A DNA stretch of 64,000 nucleotides from assembly GCF_001662485.1 (NCBI RefSeq), contig NZ_JMTM01000053.1, positions 236,502 to 300,501 on the forward strand. Reading direction: 5' to 3'. Positions 60,200 to 64,000 of the stretch are shown in pieces. The notes below the pieces were generated by a model. That model saw nothing but the letters and a program-made list of their open reading frames with translations, did not search any database and was not told the DNA's origin. A program made the position numbers and the translations under genes. The stretch's first letter is position 1. Each line of letters opens with the position of its first letter. The DNA comes from Flavobacterium succinicans (lineage in GTDB: Bacteria > Bacteroidota > Bacteroidia > Flavobacteriales > Flavobacteriaceae).

Positions 60200-62215
60200 T
60201 TATCCGTTTATTTTCAACTTCATTCCAGGTTTTAAATCATTACCGGTTATACCGTTCCACTTCTCTAAATCAGAAATAGTAACGCCAGGATATTTCTTAG
60301 AGATGCTATAAAGAGAATCTCCTTTTTTTACATAGTAATCATTCGAGACGTTTTTCGCTTTAGCTGTCGGAAACAATTCTTTCTTTTTAAACGAATTGGC
60401 CGTAGCATTATTGGTGATAATGGCAATCTCATTTTTTGCAACAATCAAAGCGGTTCCCACCGGTAATTTATTTTTAGAAATAGCATTCCATGCTACTAAA
60501 TTTGCAGGTGTTGTTCCAAATTTCTTGGCAATAGTTCCTAAATTATCACCCTCAACCACTGTATAAGTGATGTCTTTTAATTCTGGTTTTATTCCCTCTT
60601 GTACCGCAACAGCTGTAGCAGTTCCGACCTGAAAACTCATTCCTGGTTTCAAATTGTTAGCTGTTGTAGGATTCCATGAACGTAAATCATCCACGGAAAC
60701 ATTGTATTTGCGAGCGATACTATTCAAATTATCCCCTTTCTGGACGACATATTGAGTAGCATTTGGAGAAACTAACAACGAGTCTAATTGTGTTTCCTTT
60801 ACTTTTTCTGCGGATTTAACTCCAGCAACGGCAGTACTAGCAACAGCTATCGGATTGGTTTCTACTCCAAGGCGTACCGTTTTAATTTTTAGTATCTTAC
60901 CTAATGGAACTGTATTTCCTTTGATTCCATTCCACCGTTTTAGATCGGCAACAGCAACTTTAAAATCGGCGGCCACTGTATTTAAATTATCCCCTTTTTT
61001 GATTTTGTACCATTCATTAATGGAGGCCACATCCGAAGAATCTGTAGCTTTTCCTCTAGACGCCAAAACTGATTTTGGCCCTTGCAAAGGTTGTCTTCTA
61101 ACGATATTATCATGCGCTACATAAGCATAAATCTTGTCTTCATTAGAAGTAAAAATTGCGATTTTACTTTGTGGTAATCGTAAATAATTAGGCTGATCGC
61201 CATAAACAGGAATGATATGCATTTTATAGGAAGGATTCAACAATTGCAACTCGACTACAGGAATATCAATTAAATCTGCAATTTGTTTGAAAGAGATTTC
61301 TTTTTGAATACGAATCGTATCCGTTTCGAAGTGTTTGAAAGTCGCACGCTCGGGTTTAATGCCGTGCTCTTTATGGTATTCATACAAGTACATTGTAGCT
61401 AAAAAAGCGGGGACATAGCCTTGGGTTTCTTGTGGTAAATGCTTTTTTAAATCCCAAAAACGTTGTTGCCCACCCGATCTTCTAATGGCTTTGGTGACAT
61501 TTCCTGGGCCTGAATTATATGATGCCAAAACCAAATCCCAGTCGTTAAATAAAGGATACATATTGGCCATATATTGTGCCGCTGCTTCTGAGGATTTCAA
61601 CGGATCCGATCGCTCATCAACGTAGGAATCAATCCGTAAATTATATTGTTTTCCGGTATGATACATAAATTGCCAAAGCCCTGTTGCTCCTACTCTTGAA
61701 ACGGCTTTCGGGTTTAGAGCCGATTCTACTATGGCTAAATATTTTATTTCTAAAGGAATATTTTTCTTAGCTAAAGCTTCTTCGAAAATAGGAAAGTAAT
61801 ATTCAGAAGTCGCCATTAATCTAGCAAATGCTTTTTTCCTATTCTTCAAAAAGGATTTGATTAAATTTTCTAGTCCTTGATTGTATTCAATATGAAAAGG
61901 CGACTTAGCATCCAATGCGGCTAAACGCTGTTTTAATAATTCGGTAGGCAATTCAAAATCGACACTTTGATCTGTATTAATAGTTTGAATATCTTTAGTT
62001 AAGTCTTCATAAATGTCAAGATTTGTCAATTCTTTCATCCATAAGCTATCGACTTGCTCTGTGATCGTGTGACGTACAAAAGTTTGCTTGATAGAATCTA
62101 AATAAGTAAGTGGTATCGGAGCAGCTTGAATAGGTTTTACTTCAACAACTTGCTGTGAAAAAACAGCAGAAGAAATTAGAAACAATAAGCTTAGTGTGGC
62201 ATTTTTAAGACTCAT
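60200..62215 (-). CDS. Lytic transglycosylase with four LysM domains (MltD-like)
   Basis: A 671-residue periplasmic enzyme cleaving peptidoglycan glycan strands. It has a signal peptide (MSLKNATLSLLFLISSAVFS), an SLT domain with the catalytic Glu in LAIVESALNPKAVSRVGATG and VLASYNSGPGNVTKAI, then four LysM repeats (YKIKKGDNLNTVAADFKV, YVVQKGDNLNSIARKYNV, YTVVEGDNLGTIAKKFGT, YYVKKGDSLYSISKKYPG) that bind peptidoglycan. Five codons upstream a TTG could start it, but the ATG at 62215 fits the signal. A -7 motif and a strong hairpin lie upstream. Confidence 0.94.
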   Translation of the reverse strand: MSLKNATLSLLFLISSAVFSQQVVEVKPIQAAPIPLTYLDSIKQTFVRHTITEQVDSLWMKELTNLDIYEDLTKDIQTINTDQSVDFELPTELLKQRLAALDAKSPFHIEYNQGLENLIKSFLKNRKKAFARLMATSEYYFPIFEEALAKKNIPLEIKYLAIVESALNPKAVSRVGATGLWQFMYHTGKQYNLRIDSYVDERSDPLKSSEAAAQYMANMYPLFNDWDLVLASYNSGPGNVTKAIRRSGGQQRFWDLKKHLPQETQGYVPAFLATMYLYEYHKEHGIKPERATFKHFETDTIRIQKEISFKQIADLIDIPVVELQLLNPSYKMHIIPVYGDQPNYLRLPQSKIAIFTSNEDKIYAYVAHDNIVRRQPLQGPKSVLASRGKATDSSDVASINEWYKIKKGDNLNTVAADFKVAVADLKRWNGIKGNTVPLGKILKIKTVRLGVETNPIAVASTAVAGVKSAEKVKETQLDSLLVSPNATQYVVQKGDNLNSIARKYNVSVDDLRSWNPTTANNLKPGMSFQVGTATAVAVQEGIKPELKDITYTVVEGDNLGTIAKKFGTTPANLVAWNAISKNKLPVGTALIVAKNEIAIITNNATANSFKKKELFPTAKAKNVSNDYYVKKGDSLYSISKKYPGVTISDLEKWNGITGNDLKPGMKLKING

Positions 62216-62266
62216 AAAATTTGATTTCAATGTGTTTTATTTCAGTAGGTTAACCCATTACTCTTG

Positions 62267-62274
62267 CAAAACTA
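62267..62274 (-). promoter_or_regulatory. MltD-like gene -7 element
   Basis: TAGTTTTG on the minus strand fits TAnnTTTG, 51 bp before the ATG at 62215. It follows the pgk terminator directly. Confidence 0.4.
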
Positions 62275-62291
62275 ATTGGTTACAACTAAAA

Positions 62292-62332
62292 AAAACCATA
62301 AATATTGTTAAATATACAATATTTATGGTTTT
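62292..62332 (-). terminator. pgk terminator
   Basis: AAAACCATAAATATTGT (62292-62308) pairs exactly with 62316-62332 over 17 bp around a 7-nt loop; on the minus strand a T run follows. Confidence 0.82.
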
Positions 62333-62414
62333 ATGATCCTTTTTTATACCAAAAAATATGTTAAAATAGGATTATTTAAATAGTAATGCAATTTTTGAAA
62401 GGCTTTCTTGTAGC

Positions 62415-63602
62415 TTATTCCAAAATAGCAGCAATTCCTGGTAAGGATCTTCCTTCTAACATTTCTAACATGGCGCCACCACCAGTAGAAACATAACTTA
62501 CTTTGTGTTCGAAGCCAAATTGTTTTACAGCAGCCACTGAATCGCCTCCACCTACTAAAGAAAAAGCACCGTTAGCAGTTGCTTCAGCGATGTAATCTCC
62601 TAGGGCAATCGTTCCTTTTGCAAAAGTAGGCATCTCAAAAACTCCTAAGGGTCCATTCCAAAGAATCGTTTTGGACTCCAAGATAACTTTCTTGAAATTT
62701 TCTAATGATTTTGGGCCTGCATCTAGACCTTGCCATCCATCAGGAATTTCTCTAACATCTACAATTTGCGTAGAAGCTGTATTAGAGAAATCATCGGCAG
62801 CTACAACATCTACAGGAATGTGAATTTGTACTCCTTTTTCTTTGGCCAAACGCAAAATCTCCAATGCCAATTCTTGTTTGTCATCTTCACAAATAGAATC
62901 TCCAACAGTACCACCCAAGGCTTTTACAAAAGTAAAGGTCATCCCACCACCTATAATCATGTGGTCAACTTTATCTAAAATATTTTCGATAACTGTGATT
63001 TTAGAAGACACCTTAGAACCTCCCAATACAGCTGTTACTGGCTTCTCACTGTTCTTTAATACTTTGTTCAAACTTTCAATTTCTTTAGCCAATAACATTC
63101 CAAAACATTTACTAGTTGGAAAAAATTGAGCTATGATTGTAGTCGAAGCATGAGCACGGTGAGCGGTTCCAAAAGCATCATTTACGTAGATGTCACCCAA
63201 ATCAGCTAATTTTTTTGCGAAATCAACATCACCAGCTTCTTCTTCTTTGTAAAAGCGTAAATTCTCTAACAAAAGCACTTGCCCTGGTTGCAAAGCGGCC
63301 GCTGCACTTGTAGCAGGTTCTCCAATACAATCCGTTGCAAATTGAACCGGAACGCCCAAAATTTCAGTAGCCTTAGCTACAATATGGCGCAACGAATAGT
63401 TATCTTCTGCCCCTTTTGGTCTTCCTAAGTGGGACATTAAAATAACACTTCCACCGTCGGCTAAGATTTTATCAATCGTAGGTTTTGCAGCTTCAATTCG
63501 AGTAGCATCTGTGACATTAAAATTGTCATCTAGAGGCACATTAAAATCGACACGAATAATTGCTTTTTTATCTTTGAAATTGAAATCGTTTAAAGTTTTC
63601 AT
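62415..63602 (-). CDS. pgk: Phosphoglycerate kinase
   Basis: Glycolytic enzyme transferring phosphate from 1,3-bisphosphoglycerate to ADP. The 395-residue protein has [15 protein letters not shown] at the start, [32 protein letters not shown], and the nucleotide-binding [10 protein letters not shown] with [18 protein letters not shown] near the end. Length is normal. The ATG at 63602 gives [13 protein letters not shown]; the longer frame upstream is not family-like. Monocistronic with its own promoter motif and terminator. Confidence 0.97.
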   Translation of the reverse strand: MKTLNDFNFKDKKAIIRVDFNVPLDDNFNVTDATRIEAAKPTIDKILADGGSVILMSHLGRPKGAEDNYSLRHIVAKATEILGVPVQFATDCIGEPATSAAAALQPGQVLLLENLRFYKEEEAGDVDFAKKLADLGDIYVNDAFGTAHRAHASTTIIAQFFPTSKCFGMLLAKEIESLNKVLKNSEKPVTAVLGGSKVSSKITVIENILDKVDHMIIGGGMTFTFVKALGGTVGDSICEDDKQELALEILRLAKEKGVQIHIPVDVVAADDFSNTASTQIVDVREIPDGWQGLDAGPKSLENFKKVILESKTILWNGPLGVFEMPTFAKGTIALGDYIAEATANGAFSLVGGGDSVAAVKQFGFEHKVSYVSTGGGAMLEMLEGRSLPGIAAILE

Positions 63603-63639
63603 TATATCTGTATTTAATTTAAAAATTACTAAAGTCACA

Positions 63640-63647
63640 CAAAGATA
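63640..63647 (-). promoter_or_regulatory. pgk -7 element
   Basis: TATCTTTG on the minus strand fits TAnnTTTG, 37 bp before the pgk ATG. No -33 box at standard spacing. Confidence 0.45.
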
Positions 63648-63819
63648 CGCTATTTTGCAATTTTGATTTCTAGTGCTTCCTATTAAAAAATAGCTAATTA
63701 ATAACGAAATCGATGTAAATCTAAAAATTACACAATTAAATTGTTAATCGGCTATAGGAAGTGGGTGTTGCGTGTTGGCTATTGGGTTTTAGGTGTGAAA
63801 CGATTTAACCAAATAAAAA

Positions 63820-63846
63820 AGCCCTTTCCAAAAAACGAAAAGGGCT
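63820..63846 (-). terminator. Terminator of the gene at the right edge
   Basis: AGCCCTTT (63820-63827) pairs with AAAGGGCT (63839-63846); on the minus strand it is followed by a T run and lies 24 bp past the stop at 63870-63872. Between it and the pgk promoter (63648-63819) nothing else is seen. Confidence 0.8.
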
Positions 63847-63869
63847 CAATCGTAAGTTTATAAATTTAA

Positions 63870-64000
63870 TTATTCATGAACGGGATTTTGGGTACACGGA
63901 CAATTACTAACCCCTTGTAAAAAGTCAAATCCTAAAGTAACCATGTGGGTTCCTGAGTTGTATCCAGAAAATTCATTTAAGGTAAGTTGGTAGGAATACC
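63870..64000 (-). CDS. C-terminal end of a PorP/SprF-like outer membrane protein (cut by window edge)
   Basis: A minus-strand frame open from the right edge ends at TAA 63870-63872 and gives 42 visible residues, including YSYQLTLNEFSGYNSGTHMV, then TLGFDFLQGVSNCPCTQNPVHE-type ending. PorP/SprF proteins of the type IX secretion and gliding apparatus end in a similar final strand and Cys-rich tail (GYHQITLGLDLF...CNCP). This fits an outer membrane beta-barrel, but with so little sequence the family is tentative. A terminator follows. Confidence 0.55.
   Translation of the reverse strand, partial: YSYQLTLNEFSGYNSGTHMVTLGFDFLQGVSNCPCTQNPVHE

Overview
The window is AT-rich and closely packed, and its content points to a flavobacterium (phylum Bacteroidota, probably Flavobacterium or a close relative). 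The evidence is the gliding-motility lipoprotein gene gldH between ricT and a class A penicillin-binding protein gene, several families found mainly in Bacteroidota (DUF4286, DUF4837, DUF4421-like, a PorP/SprF-like C-terminus), promoters of the TTTG/TAnnTTTG type instead of -35/-10, few Shine-Dalgarno sequences, and many short palindromic intergenic repeats. I see no rRNA, tRNA, CRISPR array, prophage or intact insertion sequence.

Layout. 1-6000: DUF4286, a TPR protein, serS, a DinB-like protein and small genes. 6-8.7 kb: metG and a bacilliredoxin. 8.7-14.4 kb: a three-gene RND efflux operon on the minus strand. 14.9-17.9 kb: trhO, trhP and a ferredoxin, that is, both known routes to tRNA uridine-34 5-hydroxylation side by side. 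18-20 kb: an accessory patch with an RDD membrane protein between 93-bp direct repeats and an ATPase gene behind a palindrome array. 20.2-24.4 kb: ricT-gldH-PBP1A. 24.5-26 kb: a 3-oxoacid CoA-transferase. 26-35 kb (minus): kinase plus nucleotidyltransferase, class I fumarase, a SpmA/SpmB-like membrane protein, an exonuclease, Ogt and a GH20 hexosaminidase. 35-49.5 kb: a large heme cluster (hemB, hemF, hemE, hemD, hemC, hemA on minus; a PchR-like AraC regulator, hemH and hemJ on plus), interrupted by a GxxExxY gene set among ~110-bp repeats. 49.6-54 kb: an orphan histidine kinase, an enoyl-CoA hydratase and a second ATPase with its own palindrome array. 54.4-64 kb: acyl-ACP desaturase and plsC, rnpA, a C-terminal-processing protease, a GNAT protein, DUF4837, a LysM transglycosylase and pgk.

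The most unusual signals are these. (1) Two paralogous ATPase/DUF4143 genes 33 kb apart each follow three copies of a palindrome at exactly 32-bp spacing. The palindromes differ in sequence but share a CA spacer and the same position relative to the promoter. (2) A PD-(D/E)XK-superfamily GxxExxY gene starts inside one copy of a hairpin-repeat cluster and lies between direct copies of a related repeat. (3) TrhO carries a C-terminal domain clearly homologous to that of the neighbouring TrhP. (4) An intergenic-type repeat is inserted in frame in hemF. (5) Candidate operators stand in front of the CoA-transferase genes and the AraC regulator of the heme cluster.

Limits: families were recognised by reading the protein sequences, no database search was possible, and promoter and terminator calls are pattern matches.
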